A stretch of 56,262 nt of DNA from NCBI GenBank assembly GCA_051004675.1, contig JBPCKC010000039.1, positions 1 to 56,262 on the forward strand, read 5' to 3'. This document shows, piece after piece, positions 15,493 to 24,264 of this stretch. Below the pieces are notes generated by a model. It had not been told where the DNA came from. It made no database searches and worked only from the letters and a program-made list of their open reading frames with translations. A program made the translations under genes and the position numbers. This stretch comes from JBDTSW01 sp051004675 (GTDB taxonomy: Bacteria > Actinomycetota > Thermoleophilia > Solirubrobacterales > 70-9). Numbering within the stretch: position 1 is the stretch's first letter; each line of letters starts with the position of its first letter.

Positions 15493-15891
15493 ATGTCGCA
15501 GGAGAACGTAGAGATCGTCCGGCGGGCCTACGAGTGTTTTAACGAGGGCGACGTCGAGGGAGTGCTCGAGCTCTGCGACAAGGGCTTCGAGTTCCGAGAC
15601 CTGCCCGAGCTGCCGGGGTCGGGTGTATACGTCGGCCACGAGGCGTTTCGAGGCTGGGTCAATCAGGTGACTGACGCGTTCGACGGCCTCCACTTCGACG
15701 TGGGAGAGCTGATCGATGCAGGTGACTCGGTCGTCGTGGTGACCGACGGCGCAGGCCGCGGCAAGAGCAGCGGTGCGCTCGTGGAGATGCACTTCTCCGC
15801 CGTATGGAGGCTGCAGAACGGCAGGCTGATCGAGAGCGTGAACTACAGCAAACACGCCGAGGCCCTCGAAGCCGCCGGGCTGTCGGAGTAG
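15493..15891 (+). CDS. SnoaL-like / NTF2-family protein
   Basis: The 132-residue protein starts MSQENVEIVRRAYECFNEGD, the standard opening of the SnoaL-like polyketide-cyclase/NTF2 family that is greatly expanded in Thermoleophilia. A helix leads into the cone-shaped beta sheet (VGHEAFRGWVNQV, VVVVTDGAGRG, FSAVWRLQNGRLI). Members may be small hydrolases, isomerases or ligand-binding proteins; no catalytic His/Asp set is clear enough to name a reaction. ATG 15493 was chosen because the family starts there. It is transcribed away from the tRNA region and appears monocistronic. Confidence 0.8.
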   Translation: MSQENVEIVRRAYECFNEGDVEGVLELCDKGFEFRDLPELPGSGVYVGHEAFRGWVNQVTDAFDGLHFDVGELIDAGDSVVVVTDGAGRGKSSGALVEMHFSAVWRLQNGRLIESVNYSKHAEALEAAGLSE

Positions 15892-15954
15892 GGCGCTCAC
15901 GGGCCCTCCTACAGCCGCGCCAGCCGGGCATCGTAGGCGCCTGGCCCGCCGAGC

Positions 15955-16359
15955 TCAGGCCGCGTCGAGCGCCTGGTTGACGAGACCATCGGCATCCGCG
16001 TTCTGCTCGCGCGGGACGTTGCAAATCGACCAGCTCGGGACGTGGCGCAGCGCCGCCACGACCTCCGCGCGCAGGAGGCGCAGGTTCGGCTCCTTCACCT
16101 TGTACTCGCCGCGGACCTGCCTCACGACCAGCTCCGAGTCGCCAATCAGCTCGAGCTCCGTGCCACCCAGCTCGATCCCCCGGGCGATACCGCGAAGGAG
16201 GGCCCGGTACTCCGCGACGTTGTTGGTCGCGACCCCGATCAGCTCGCCGAGCCGATCCACTACCTCTCCCTCAGGCGTGCGCACGACGACGCCGATCGCC
16301 GCGGGCCCGGGATTGCCCCTCGCGCCACCGTCTACGTTGATCACGAGCCGTCCCGTCAT
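15955..16359 (-). CDS. Ribonuclease H-like protein (RNase HI family)
   Basis: The 134-residue protein has the type-1 RNase H core: INVDGGARGNPGPA with the first catalytic Asp, then NNVAEYRALLRGI with the Glu, ELIGDSELVVRQV with the second Asp, and a late Asp in NADADGLVNQ. It lacks the basic handle of E. coli RNase HI, as do many actinobacterial homologues. It would cleave RNA in RNA-DNA hybrids. It is the last gene of a minus-strand run below the EF-G-like gene (24-bp gap). Confidence 0.85.
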   Translation of the reverse strand: MTGRLVINVDGGARGNPGPAAIGVVVRTPEGEVVDRLGELIGVATNNVAEYRALLRGIARGIELGGTELELIGDSELVVRQVRGEYKVKEPNLRLLRAEVVAALRHVPSWSICNVPREQNADADGLVNQALDAA

Positions 16360-16382
16360 CGCAGCGTCCCCTCGGCGAGGGG

Positions 16383-18479
16383 TCAGGCGTTCGCCGGCGT
16401 CGCGTCGCCCGTCTGGGCGGCGGCGATGACCTTCTCGGCGAGATGTGCCGGGAGCTCCTGATAGCGGTCGAACTCCATCGTGTAGTCGCCCCGGCCGCCG
16501 GTGATCGCGCGCAGGTCGGGCGCGTAGTCGAGCACCTCGGCCATGGGGACCTCCGCCTGGATCTCGGTCAGGCCGCCCTTCGGCTCCATCCCGGAAGGAT
16601 GACCGCGCCGGGAGTTCAGGTCGCCGATCACGTCGCCCACCGCGTCCTCAGGAACGGAGATCGTGAGCTTCACGATCGGCTCCAGCAGGCACGGGTTGGC
16701 CTCCGCCGCCGCCTGCTTGAACGCCATGGAACCGGCGATCTTGAAGGCCATCTCCGAGGAGTCGACGGCGTGATATTGCCCATCGTGCAGGCGCACTCGC
16801 ACATCCTTCAGGGGATAGCCGGCCACGACGCCGTTGGCCATCGCCTCCTCGACGCCCTTCTGTACGGCCGGGATAAAGCTCCCCGGAACCACGCCACCCT
16901 TGATCGCGTTCACGAAGTCGAGCCCCGAGCCCGGTTCGCCGGGCTCGATCTCGATGTGGCAGTCGCCGAACTGGCCGCGCCCACCGGTCTGCTTCTTGTA
17001 GCGCCCGTGCGCCTTCGCCGGCTTGCGGATCGTCTCCAGGTACGGGACCTGCGGGGGGTGCAGCTCGATCTCGGCCCCGAAGCGACGCTTCATGCGGTCG
17101 ACGATCACCTCGACGTGGACCTGGGTGAGGCCGGCGATGATCTGTTCGCCCGTCTGCGGGTCGCGGTGGACGTCGAGGGTGGGATCCTCCTCCTCCAGGC
17201 GCCGGATCGCCGCGGCGGCCTTGTCCTCGTCGCCCTTCGTCTTCGGCTCGTAGGCGAAGGCCATCACCGGCGCCGGCAGATCGAGGGTGGGCAGACGCAG
17301 CTTGCGGCCCTTCGCGTCGGTGAGCACGTCCCCGGCGCGCGTCTCGCGTAGCTTCGCGACCGCGCCGATGTCGCCGGCGCCGAGCACGTCGGCGTTGTCG
17401 TGCTCCTTGCCGTGCACGATGGCGAGCTGGCCAATCCGCTCCTTCTCCGAGCGGGTCGCGTTCAGAACCTGCGAGTCGGAGCGCAGCACGCCCGAGCACA
17501 CCCGGAGGAGGTTGATGCGCCCCGTGTAGGGGTCGGCGGTGGTCTTGAACACGTAGGCGACGAGCTCTCCGTCGGGGTCGGGGGCGATCTCGACCTCCTC
17601 GCCCTCGGCGTCGAGCACCGTCGCGGGACCGCGCATCGCGGGTGAGGGCAGGTCCTCGATGATCGCCTCCAGCAGGCGGCCGGTCCCGAGGTTCTTGGTC
17701 GCGACCCCGCACGTGACCGGGAACAGGTGCCCCTCGGTGACGCCCTTCTTCAGCGTCGTAACGAGCTCGTCGTGGGAGATCTCCTCGCCCTCGAGGTAGC
17801 GCTCCATCAGCTCATCGGAGTTCTCGGCGACCTCGTCCATCAGCTTCTCCCGATACTCCTCGGCCTGGGCCTCGAGCTCGGGGGGGATCTCGGCCTCGGT
17901 CGCATTACCGCGCCCCTCGCCCTCGCAGAGGAAGGCCTTCATGTCGATCAGGTCAATCACGCCACGCGTCTCGTGCTCGGAGCCGATCGGGATCTCGGTC
18001 GCCACCACGTGCGGTCCGAACGCCTCCTTGAGGGAGTCGAGAGCCCGGAAGAAATCGGCTCGCTCGCGGTCGAGCATGTTCACGTACACGAGCCGCGCGA
18101 GCCCCTCCTCGTCCGCGCGCTTCCAGAGGCGATCGGTGTGGACCTCGACGCCCATGACGGCGTTGACGACCACGACCGCCGCGTCCACCACCCGCAGGGC
18201 GCCGAGGGTGTCGGCGACGAACGAGGGATCGCCCGGGGTGTCGATCAAGTTGATCTTGCGGTCGTGGTAGGAGAAGGAGGCGACGGTGGCGTCGATCGAC
18301 ATCTCGCGCTCGTGCTCGTCGGGCTCGAAGTCGGTGACCGTGGTGCCGTCGGTCGTCCGGCCGAGGCGATTGACGATGCCGGCCTCGAAGAGAAGCGACT
18401 CGCAGACGCTGGTCTTGCCGCTCCCCCTGTGCCCGATCAACGCGACGTTGCGAATCTTGTCGGGCGCCTTGTGCGGCAT
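16383..18479 (-). CDS. Elongation factor G-like GTPase (EF-G2 type)
   Basis: The 698-residue protein has the EF-G domain order: G domain with P-loop GHRGSGKT (16-23), DTPG (80-83), then domains II to V, including GRYKKQTGGRGQFGDCHIEI in domain IV. The G4 box reads NMLD (134-137) instead of NKMD, and no gene for rpsL, rpsG or tuf adjoins. Both points suggest the EF-G-like paralogue class rather than the main translocase. Such paralogues may act in ribosome recycling or stress; function here is open. It sits 10 bp after whiG, so the two are probably co-transcribed. Confidence 0.85.
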   Translation of the reverse strand: MPHKAPDKIRNVALIGHRGSGKTSVCESLLFEAGIVNRLGRTTDGTTVTDFEPDEHEREMSIDATVASFSYHDRKINLIDTPGDPSFVADTLGALRVVDAAVVVVNAVMGVEVHTDRLWKRADEEGLARLVYVNMLDRERADFFRALDSLKEAFGPHVVATEIPIGSEHETRGVIDLIDMKAFLCEGEGRGNATEAEIPPELEAQAEEYREKLMDEVAENSDELMERYLEGEEISHDELVTTLKKGVTEGHLFPVTCGVATKNLGTGRLLEAIIEDLPSPAMRGPATVLDAEGEEVEIAPDPDGELVAYVFKTTADPYTGRINLLRVCSGVLRSDSQVLNATRSEKERIGQLAIVHGKEHDNADVLGAGDIGAVAKLRETRAGDVLTDAKGRKLRLPTLDLPAPVMAFAYEPKTKGDEDKAAAAIRRLEEEDPTLDVHRDPQTGEQIIAGLTQVHVEVIVDRMKRRFGAEIELHPPQVPYLETIRKPAKAHGRYKKQTGGRGQFGDCHIEIEPGEPGSGLDFVNAIKGGVVPGSFIPAVQKGVEEAMANGVVAGYPLKDVRVRLHDGQYHAVDSSEMAFKIAGSMAFKQAAAEANPCLLEPIVKLTISVPEDAVGDVIGDLNSRRGHPSGMEPKGGLTEIQAEVPMAEVLDYAPDLRAITGGRGDYTMEFDRYQELPAHLAEKVIAAAQTGDATPANA

Positions 18480-18489
18480 GCCGCTCAGT

Positions 18490-19281
18490 CTATTCAGATG
18501 ACGGCGGGGGGCCGAAGCGCGAACGCAGCCCCAGCACGGACTTGGTGTGGAGCTGGGAGACCCGGGACTCGGTGACGCCGAGGATCTCTCCGATCTCCCG
18601 CAGCGTGAGATTTTCGTAGTAGTAGAGGGCGATCACGAGGCGTTCGCGCTCGGGCAGCGATTCGATCGCGTCCGCGAGGCGGTCCTTCAGCTCGGAGGTG
18701 TGCGCCTCCGCCTCGGGGTCGATCGCGCTCGGGTCCTGGATCGTGTCCAGCATCGAGATCTGCCCGCCGCCGCCCTGCGGGTCCGCGAACGTCCAGAGGT
18801 CGTCGAGGGCCAGCACCGACGAGTTCGCGATCTCGAGCAGCGCGTCGTTGAACTCCTCAACGGTCATCTCAAGGCGCGTGGCCATCTCCTCGTCGGTCGG
18901 CGCGCGCTGGAGCCTCCCCTCGAGCGCTGCATGAGCGCGCTCGACCTCCCGCGCACGGGCGCGGATCGAGCGTGGGACCCAGTCCAGCGAGCGCAGCTCG
19001 TCGATAATCGCGCCCTTGATACGAGCGACCGCGAAGGTCTCGAACTTGATCTCGCGGGCGGGCTCGAAGCGCTCAATCGCGCCGATCAGACCCAGCAGGC
19101 CGTAGGAGATGAGGTCCGACTCCTCGACGTGCGCCGGCAGGCCCGAAGCCATCCGGCCGGCGATGAACTTGACCAAGGGCGAGTATGCGACGACGAGGCG
19201 CTCTCGCGCGGTCTCGTCCTCATCCTGCTTGTAGAGAAGCCACAGCTCTCGCAGCTCCACCGCCTTGACGTTGGTCTCCAT
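18490..19281 (-). CDS. whiG: RNA polymerase sigma factor, FliA/WhiG family
   Basis: The 263-residue protein has sigma regions 2 (LVKFIAGRMASGLPAHVEES, then DLISYGLLGLIGAIERF), 3 (RAPTDEEMATRLEM) and 4 (LPERERLVIALYYYENLTLR, GVTESRVSQLHTKSV). Lack of region 1.1 and the YGLLGLI and AYGxR-like features mark the sigma-28 class. Actinobacterial members are WhiG, controlling differentiation in Streptomyces, while FliA controls flagella. No motility genes are nearby, so WhiG is the safer name. It lies between xerD and the EF-G-like gene in one orientation. Confidence 0.85.
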   Translation of the reverse strand: METNVKAVELRELWLLYKQDEDETARERLVVAYSPLVKFIAGRMASGLPAHVEESDLISYGLLGLIGAIERFEPAREIKFETFAVARIKGAIIDELRSLDWVPRSIRARAREVERAHAALEGRLQRAPTDEEMATRLEMTVEEFNDALLEIANSSVLALDDLWTFADPQGGGGQISMLDTIQDPSAIDPEAEAHTSELKDRLADAIESLPERERLVIALYYYENLTLREIGEILGVTESRVSQLHTKSVLGLRSRFGPPPSSE

Positions 19282-19336
19282 GCCTCAGCCTCCGAACTCA
19301 GAACGTTAGTGCCTGCGCGCCGCTGGCACCCGCGCA

Positions 19337-20248
19337 CTATGCCCGCGGATGGCTACGTGCGTACTCCCTGCGCAGTCGGCCCGGCTCCACCCGGGTGTAG
19401 ATCTGGGTCGTCGAGATGCTGGCGTGCCCGAGCAGTTCCTGGATCGATCGAAGGTCCGCCCCGCCCTCCAGCAGGTGGGTCGCGAAGGAGTGACGCAGCG
19501 TGTGCGGCGAGATCCGTCCCGCGACCGAGGCCTCGCGCACCCATTTCTCGAGCCTGCGGCGAATGTCGGAGGTCGACAGCCGCCGCCCGCGCCGCGAGAC
19601 GAAGAGCGCCGTTTCCCCGGGCCGGGGATCGAGCGCCGGCCGGCCGCGCCCGAGGTAACGGCATAGAGCGCGCTGGGCGGGCTCGCCGATCGGGGCGAGG
19701 CGAGTCTTCCGCCCCTTGCCGTGGACCCGCAGCGTCTCGGCCTCGAAGTCGGGGCCGTCCAGGTCGAGGCCGGTGACCTCCTCGGCACGCAGGCCGCACG
19801 AGTAGGTCAGCTCGAAGATCGCACGGTCGCGGATGTCCAGGGGCGTCGTGACGGGGATGCGGTCGAGCAGGCCGGCCAGTTCGTCGGGCCCGAGGACGCG
19901 CGGGAGCTTGGACTCGGCCTTGGGGCTGGGGAGCAGGTCGGCGGGGTTCTGATCCGCAGCGCCGGTGCGGACGAGGTGGTCGTGGAAGCTGCGGACGGTG
20001 GCGAGCTTGCGCGCCACGCTGGCGCGGGCGAGCCGGCGGCCGGAGAGAGCGGCTGCGTAGGAGCGCAGGTCGCGGTAGGCGAGGCTGGCGGGCTCCAACC
20101 GGCGCCCCGTCGCCCAGCCAGCCAGCTCCGCAAGGTCGTTCGAGTAGGCGCGGAGGGTGTGCGCGGAGACGCCGCGCGTCTCGAGGTCGCGGCGAAAGCG
20201 CATCAGCGCCGCCTCCCAGACGGGCGCGATCTCGACCTCGTCGGGCAT
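19337..20248 (-). CDS. xerD: Tyrosine recombinase XerD/XerC
   Basis: The 303-residue protein has the compact Xer layout: a SAM-like N-domain (LETRGVSAHTLRAYSNDLAE) and a catalytic domain with the Arg in ELTYSCGLRAEEV, HTLRHSFATHLLEGG, LGHASISTTQIYTRV with the nucleophile Tyr. Length and the GGADLRSIQELLGHASIS segment match chromosomal XerC/D, which resolve chromosome dimers at dif, rather than phage integrases. Whether it is C or D cannot be settled from one gene. It lies 45 bp below the L,D-transpeptidase gene. Confidence 0.85.
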   Translation of the reverse strand: MPDEVEIAPVWEAALMRFRRDLETRGVSAHTLRAYSNDLAELAGWATGRRLEPASLAYRDLRSYAAALSGRRLARASVARKLATVRSFHDHLVRTGAADQNPADLLPSPKAESKLPRVLGPDELAGLLDRIPVTTPLDIRDRAIFELTYSCGLRAEEVTGLDLDGPDFEAETLRVHGKGRKTRLAPIGEPAQRALCRYLGRGRPALDPRPGETALFVSRRGRRLSTSDIRRRLEKWVREASVAGRISPHTLRHSFATHLLEGGADLRSIQELLGHASISTTQIYTRVEPGRLRREYARSHPRA

Positions 20249-20293
20249 GGGAGATCCTTCGCCGCGTGGACGCGCAAGCCTGCCCGCGGCGAG

Positions 20294-21331
20294 CTACCCG
20301 ATGTAGATCGGGGTGCCGACGCCGACGCGGTCGTAGAGCTCGATCACGTCGGGCACGGCCATCCGCACGCAACCGTGCGAGGCGGCGGTGCCGAGCGAGG
20401 CCACGTCGTCGGTGCCGTGGATGCCGGCGCCGTCGAAGATGCCCATCCAGCGGGCCTTCAGCGGGTTCTCCGGCACGCCGCCGGGGACGACCGTGCCGGC
20501 GAGATCGCCCGCCCAATCGGAGTCCGGCACGTTCCACGCCGGATCGACCGCCATGTTCTGGATGTTGTAGACGCCCACCGGGGTGTCGAACCCGACCGCG
20601 CCGATGGCGACCGTGTAGGTCTCGGCGAGCTTCAGGTTCTCCCAGAGGCGAAGCTGAAACGACGAGCGATCGACCGTCAGGTAGGTCGGGTACTGGGCCG
20701 CGACCTCCTCGGTCGTCACCTCGGGCTGGACCTCGTCCGCCTGCGCCGCGAGCATCCGCTTGCCGGGCGTCTGGACGGCCTTCTCGACCTGGGCGCGGAG
20801 CTCGTCGGCTCGCAGCGTGCGTCCGGCCTGGCCGTTGACGACGCTGAGCGCGGCCGGGCCGGCCTCGACCGAGGCGTCCACCGGCTTTCGCTCTACGTCC
20901 TGGGCGATGATCTCGACGAACTGCGAGATCGCGTCCTCGTCGTAGGAGACGGTGGGCTCGATCGTCTCGTCGACCTCGCCGCCGGTCGCGTAGCGCCACA
21001 CCCGGGACGGAAGCCCGCCCTCGCGGCTTACCTCGAAGGCCTCGTCAACCATCTCGTTGATGTCGGCGGTGATGTCGAGCTTCTCGGGCGTGAGGACGTA
21101 CTTCTTGCCCGCGAACGTCACCGTGACCGGCTGGGCCAGCGGCTTGATCACGTCGGCGCGCACCTGTGTTTGCGCCTCGTCCTCGGAGAGGCCGGCGACG
21201 TCCACGCCGGCGATCCGAACGCCCTCGGCGATCTCGTCCTTCTTCGACGCGTCGTACGCGTACACGCCGACGGCTCCCGCGATGAGCAGGAACACGACCG
21301 CGATGACGGCTATGAGTCCTTTGCGTCCCAT
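20294..21331 (-). CDS. Membrane-anchored L,D-transpeptidase with peptidoglycan-binding_4 (VanW-type) domain
   Basis: The 345-residue protein starts MGRKGLIAVIAVVFLLIAG, a signal anchor, so the body is outside the membrane. A peptidoglycan-binding_4-like region (about 30-200) precedes a YkuD domain with the catalytic HGTDDVASLGTAASHGCVRM (His then Ser-His-Gly-Cys-Val-Arg). Such enzymes make 3-3 cross-links in peptidoglycan or attach proteins to it. ATG 21331 is chosen at the signal anchor; a GTG 16 codons upstream (21379) is possible. It is the first gene of the run to xerD and whiG. Confidence 0.8.
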   Translation of the reverse strand: MGRKGLIAVIAVVFLLIAGAVGVYAYDASKKDEIAEGVRIAGVDVAGLSEDEAQTQVRADVIKPLAQPVTVTFAGKKYVLTPEKLDITADINEMVDEAFEVSREGGLPSRVWRYATGGEVDETIEPTVSYDEDAISQFVEIIAQDVERKPVDASVEAGPAALSVVNGQAGRTLRADELRAQVEKAVQTPGKRMLAAQADEVQPEVTTEEVAAQYPTYLTVDRSSFQLRLWENLKLAETYTVAIGAVGFDTPVGVYNIQNMAVDPAWNVPDSDWAGDLAGTVVPGGVPENPLKARWMGIFDGAGIHGTDDVASLGTAASHGCVRMAVPDVIELYDRVGVGTPIYIG

Positions 21332-21439
21332 TGAAAAGCTTTCGCTACCCCCTACGTTCGCCTCGCGGGCTCGGTTCACCTGCGTCGAACACCCGGGGGA
21401 TTGTAGAAGCCGCCGGGCGCCAGCTTGCAGCCTCGCTTG

Positions 21440-22564
21440 CTAGATGCCCAGGGGCTCGCGATCGGCCCCGACGCCTTCGTCGGCGCCGCCGCCCTGCTTG
21501 GCCTTGACGTGCCGGCTCCAGCGCAGGAACTCCTCGACCTCGCGCTCGTAGGTGTAGGAACGCTCGACGCCGCGCTTGACCGGCTGGACCCGCAAGTGCT
21601 CCCCCAGATTGATCACGGCCTCACGCGAGGTGTAGCCGTAGCGAAACCCGGTCGCCTTGAGCAGGCGGTTGTCGAGCCCGCGGCCGTATCGCAACAGGTC
21701 GAGCATCTCGTCGGGGATGCGAAAGCCAAGCCGGCGGAGCGGTGCGGCCAGCAGGCCCGTGCCCCACGGCGGGAGCACGGGCAGCGGGACCTTGCCCAAA
21801 AGGCCCACCGCCTCGGTGAGCGAGAGCACCCCGTCGGCTGCGACGTTGTAGGTGCCGGGGATCCGGTGGAAGGCGGCGTGCTCGAGCGCGTGGACGATGT
21901 CGTCCTTGTGGACGAACTGGACGCGCGGATCGAAGCCCAGCACCATCGGCACGGCGGGAAGGGCGAACATCCGAGTGAAGCCGGTCTCGACGTCCGGGCC
22001 GAGCACGTTGGCGCAGCGCAGGGTTGTGACCGTCACGTCGGGTCGCTGGGCGGCGAAGTCCTCGACCGCGGCCTCCGCCTCGGTGATATCGCGCTCGAGC
22101 GCCGCCGACGGCGGGCGCGGGCGGCGCATCTCCTCGGTGAAGAACGCCGGATCATCGCTGTGCGAGCCGTAGTAGAGCGAGCTCGACTTGAAGACGAACT
22201 TCCGCACCGGCGAGTCCTTGCCGGTGCAGGCGGCCAGGATGTTCATGGTCCCGATCACGTTGTTCTCGTGCGCCGTGCGCGGTGGCATCCCCAGCGAGTT
22301 CACGACCATGCGCGTGTCGATGACGGTGTCGATCCGGGCGGCCCGCACGATGCGCTGGATCAGGGAGTGCTGGTTCGAGACCTTCACGAACTCGGTGCGG
22401 TCGAGCTCACACCGCGGCTCGCGGCTGTCCACGCCGATGATGGCCTCGATTTGCTCGAAGCCCTCCAGGGCCTGAGCCAGGCGCCCGCCCCAGTAGGTCG
22501 ACAGCCCCGTGATCAGGACACGCCGGGTCTCGGGATCGCGCTCGGCCTGGTCGGGCAGCCTCAT
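21440..22564 (-). CDS. NAD-dependent epimerase/dehydratase family protein
   Basis: The 374-residue protein has an N-terminal Rossmann start RRVLITGLSTYWGGRLAQAL, a modified glycine motif, followed by IIGVDSREP and NVIGTMNILAAC. The usual YxxxK pair is replaced by a KSSSLYYGS segment, as in atypical extended SDRs. Its ATG overlaps the acyltransferase stop by four bases, so the two are coupled and probably work together in lipid or cell-envelope metabolism. Actinobacteria commonly pair such genes; the substrate is unknown. A long in-frame upstream extension exists but is the acyltransferase read out of frame. Confidence 0.75.
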   Translation of the reverse strand: MRLPDQAERDPETRRVLITGLSTYWGGRLAQALEGFEQIEAIIGVDSREPRCELDRTEFVKVSNQHSLIQRIVRAARIDTVIDTRMVVNSLGMPPRTAHENNVIGTMNILAACTGKDSPVRKFVFKSSSLYYGSHSDDPAFFTEEMRRPRPPSAALERDITEAEAAVEDFAAQRPDVTVTTLRCANVLGPDVETGFTRMFALPAVPMVLGFDPRVQFVHKDDIVHALEHAAFHRIPGTYNVAADGVLSLTEAVGLLGKVPLPVLPPWGTGLLAAPLRRLGFRIPDEMLDLLRYGRGLDNRLLKATGFRYGYTSREAVINLGEHLRVQPVKRGVERSYTYEREVEEFLRWSRHVKAKQGGGADEGVGADREPLGI

Positions 22565-23499
22565 CCGAACCACACCGACTTGCGCGCGGCCAGCATCTCG
22601 TGCAGGTTCTCCTGGATCCGCGCGCGGACCTCCTGGGCGACGGTCTGGACGAGCGCCTTGTCCTGGGCGGCCTCCCCCCCGCCGAGCTCGACCGTGTCGA
22701 TCGGTTCGAGGAATCGCAGCTTGAACTTCGCGGGCAGATAGCCCAGCATCCCGAACGGCCCGAGCCACGGGAACGTCGGGGTGATGGGGAAGTAAAGGAG
22801 CCCGGTGATGCGCTTCATGAAGTCCAGCTGGGCGAACACCGGCTGGGACTCCTCCGCGCCGACGACGCAGGTCGGCACGATCTTGGCCTCGGCGCGCATC
22901 GCCGCCTCGACGAAGCCGCCACGGCCGAAGCGCCGCAGCCGGTAGCGGTCCTTGTAGAGCTTCTCGGTGCCCTTGCGCCCCTCGGGAAAGACCAGCACGA
23001 GCTGTTCCTCGTCGTACAAAAGCCGTTGCACGTTGGCGGGGTGGGCCGCGACGCACCCCATCTTGGGGATCAGCATCGAAAAGCCGGGATAGCTCTTGAA
23101 GAAGTGCTCGACCGTGATATGGAGTGGCCGTGGATTCGGGTGCTCCTCTCGGATCGCCTTGGCGATCATCGCCGCGTCCGGCGGCAGCGCCCCCGCGTGG
23201 TTGGAGACGACGAGGGCCCCACCTTCCGACGGCACGTTCTCGATTCCTTCGACCTCCGCCCGGAACCAGTAGCGGTAGTAAAACTCGATCAGGGTCTGGT
23301 CCATGAAGCCCTCGACCCGCTCGGAGCGTCCCCAGTCGCTCAGCTGGCGCTCGGGCTCGATCGCGGGGAGCAGGTCGCGCATCCGCTCTGCCGGGCGCCG
23401 CTCGGGAAGGTGCGGGCCCGAGGCGCCGACGCCGGCGGCAAGCTCCTCAGCCGCGGGCTCGTCCTCGGTGTGGGACAGGGACGTTCGATCAGACGCCAT
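22561..23499 (-). CDS. Lysophospholipid acyltransferase (PlsC-like) family protein
   Basis: The 312-residue protein has the acyltransferase signatures VVSNHAGALPPDAAMIAKA (histidine and aspartate of the spaced HX6D variant seen in actinobacterial members), then VFPEGRKGTEKLYKDRY for glycerol-phosphate binding. The N-terminal 70 residues are acidic, proline-rich and variable. It would acylate a lysophospholipid or related acceptor at the membrane. ATG 23499 keeps it clear of the divergent gene at 23537; upstream in-frame codons are shadow sequence. Coupled to the downstream epimerase gene. Confidence 0.8.
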   Translation of the reverse strand: MASDRTSLSHTEDEPAAEELAAGVGASGPHLPERRPAERMRDLLPAIEPERQLSDWGRSERVEGFMDQTLIEFYYRYWFRAEVEGIENVPSEGGALVVSNHAGALPPDAAMIAKAIREEHPNPRPLHITVEHFFKSYPGFSMLIPKMGCVAAHPANVQRLLYDEEQLVLVFPEGRKGTEKLYKDRYRLRRFGRGGFVEAAMRAEAKIVPTCVVGAEESQPVFAQLDFMKRITGLLYFPITPTFPWLGPFGMLGYLPAKFKLRFLEPIDTVELGGGEAAQDKALVQTVAQEVRARIQENLHEMLAARKSVWFG

Positions 23500-23536
23500 G
23501 GGCGGGCCATAGTATCCGGCCGGTGAGGGCTCGCTG

Positions 23537-24250
23537 ATGCGCTCCAAGGACCAGGTCCGCAAGGCCGTGTGGAAGGCGATGGACCGCGAGGGCGTCTCGC
23601 GGTTCCCCGGCGCCGAGGGCCGAATCCCGAACTTCGCCGGGGCGAAGCTCGCCGCCCAGAAGCTGGCGGGACACCGCCTCTGGAAACGCGCCCGAGTGAT
23701 CAAGGCCAACCCCGACTCGCCGCAAACGCATTGCCGTCGCCTCGCCCTCGAGGAGGGCAAGATCGTCGTGATGGCCGTCCCGCGGCTGCGCGACCAGCAT
23801 CCCTTTCGCCTGCTCGACCCTCGCAGGCTGAACGGCAAGCAGGTGCGCGAGGCGGCCACGATCAAGGGCGCGCTTCGCCACGGCAAGGTGGTCGCGCTGG
23901 AGGAGCTCCCGTCGATCGACTTCGTGCTCTGCGGCTCGGTCGCCGCCAACCTGAGCGGGGCCCGGGTCGGCAAGGGCGGTGGGTTCTCCGACCTCGAGTA
24001 CGCGCTGCTGATCGAGGAGGGCCTGATCGACGACCACACCACCGTCGCGACCACGGTCCACCCGATTCAGATCCTGCGCGAGCACCTCCCGCTCACCGAC
24101 CACGACCTGCCGATCGACATGGTCGCGACGCCCAGGGCGGTCATCGAGCTCGAGCGCCAGTACGACCGGCCTCGCGGCATCCTCTGGGACCACCTCCAGC
24201 CTCCCCAGATCCACGAGATCCCGGTCCTGGAGCGGATCGGCTACGCGTAG
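23537..24250 (+). CDS. 5-formyltetrahydrofolate cyclo-ligase family protein
   Basis: The 237-residue protein starts MRSKDQVRKAVWKAMDREGV and has VIKANPDSPQTHCRRLALEE, VVMAVPRL and the C-terminal GKGGGFSDLEYALL, which is the conserved nucleotide and folate loop of the MTHFS-like superfamily. The enzyme class converts 5-formyl-THF to 5,10-methenyl-THF with ATP. The long form with PRGILWDHL near the end resembles the MTHFSD-like subfamily, whose substrate is unproven. It diverges from the acyltransferase gene and is followed 14 bp later by a hydrolase. Confidence 0.8.
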   Translation: MRSKDQVRKAVWKAMDREGVSRFPGAEGRIPNFAGAKLAAQKLAGHRLWKRARVIKANPDSPQTHCRRLALEEGKIVVMAVPRLRDQHPFRLLDPRRLNGKQVREAATIKGALRHGKVVALEELPSIDFVLCGSVAANLSGARVGKGGGFSDLEYALLIEEGLIDDHTTVATTVHPIQILREHLPLTDHDLPIDMVATPRAVIELERQYDRPRGILWDHLQPPQIHEIPVLERIGYA

Positions 24251-24264
24251 ATTCGCGGCGGGTC

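Noticed and set aside
18490..19281. Flagellar FliA role for the sigma factor
   Set aside because: No flagellar or chemotaxis gene lies in the window; actinobacterial WhiG fits the context better.
18547..19776. 409-codon plus-strand frame across whiG and xerD
   Set aside because: It spans two well-supported minus-strand genes and shows no domain.
23569..24264. N-terminal extension of the alpha/beta hydrolase
   Set aside because: The in-frame upstream part is the 5-FTHF cyclo-ligase gene read in another frame, rich in Arg/Pro; GTG 24265 was used.
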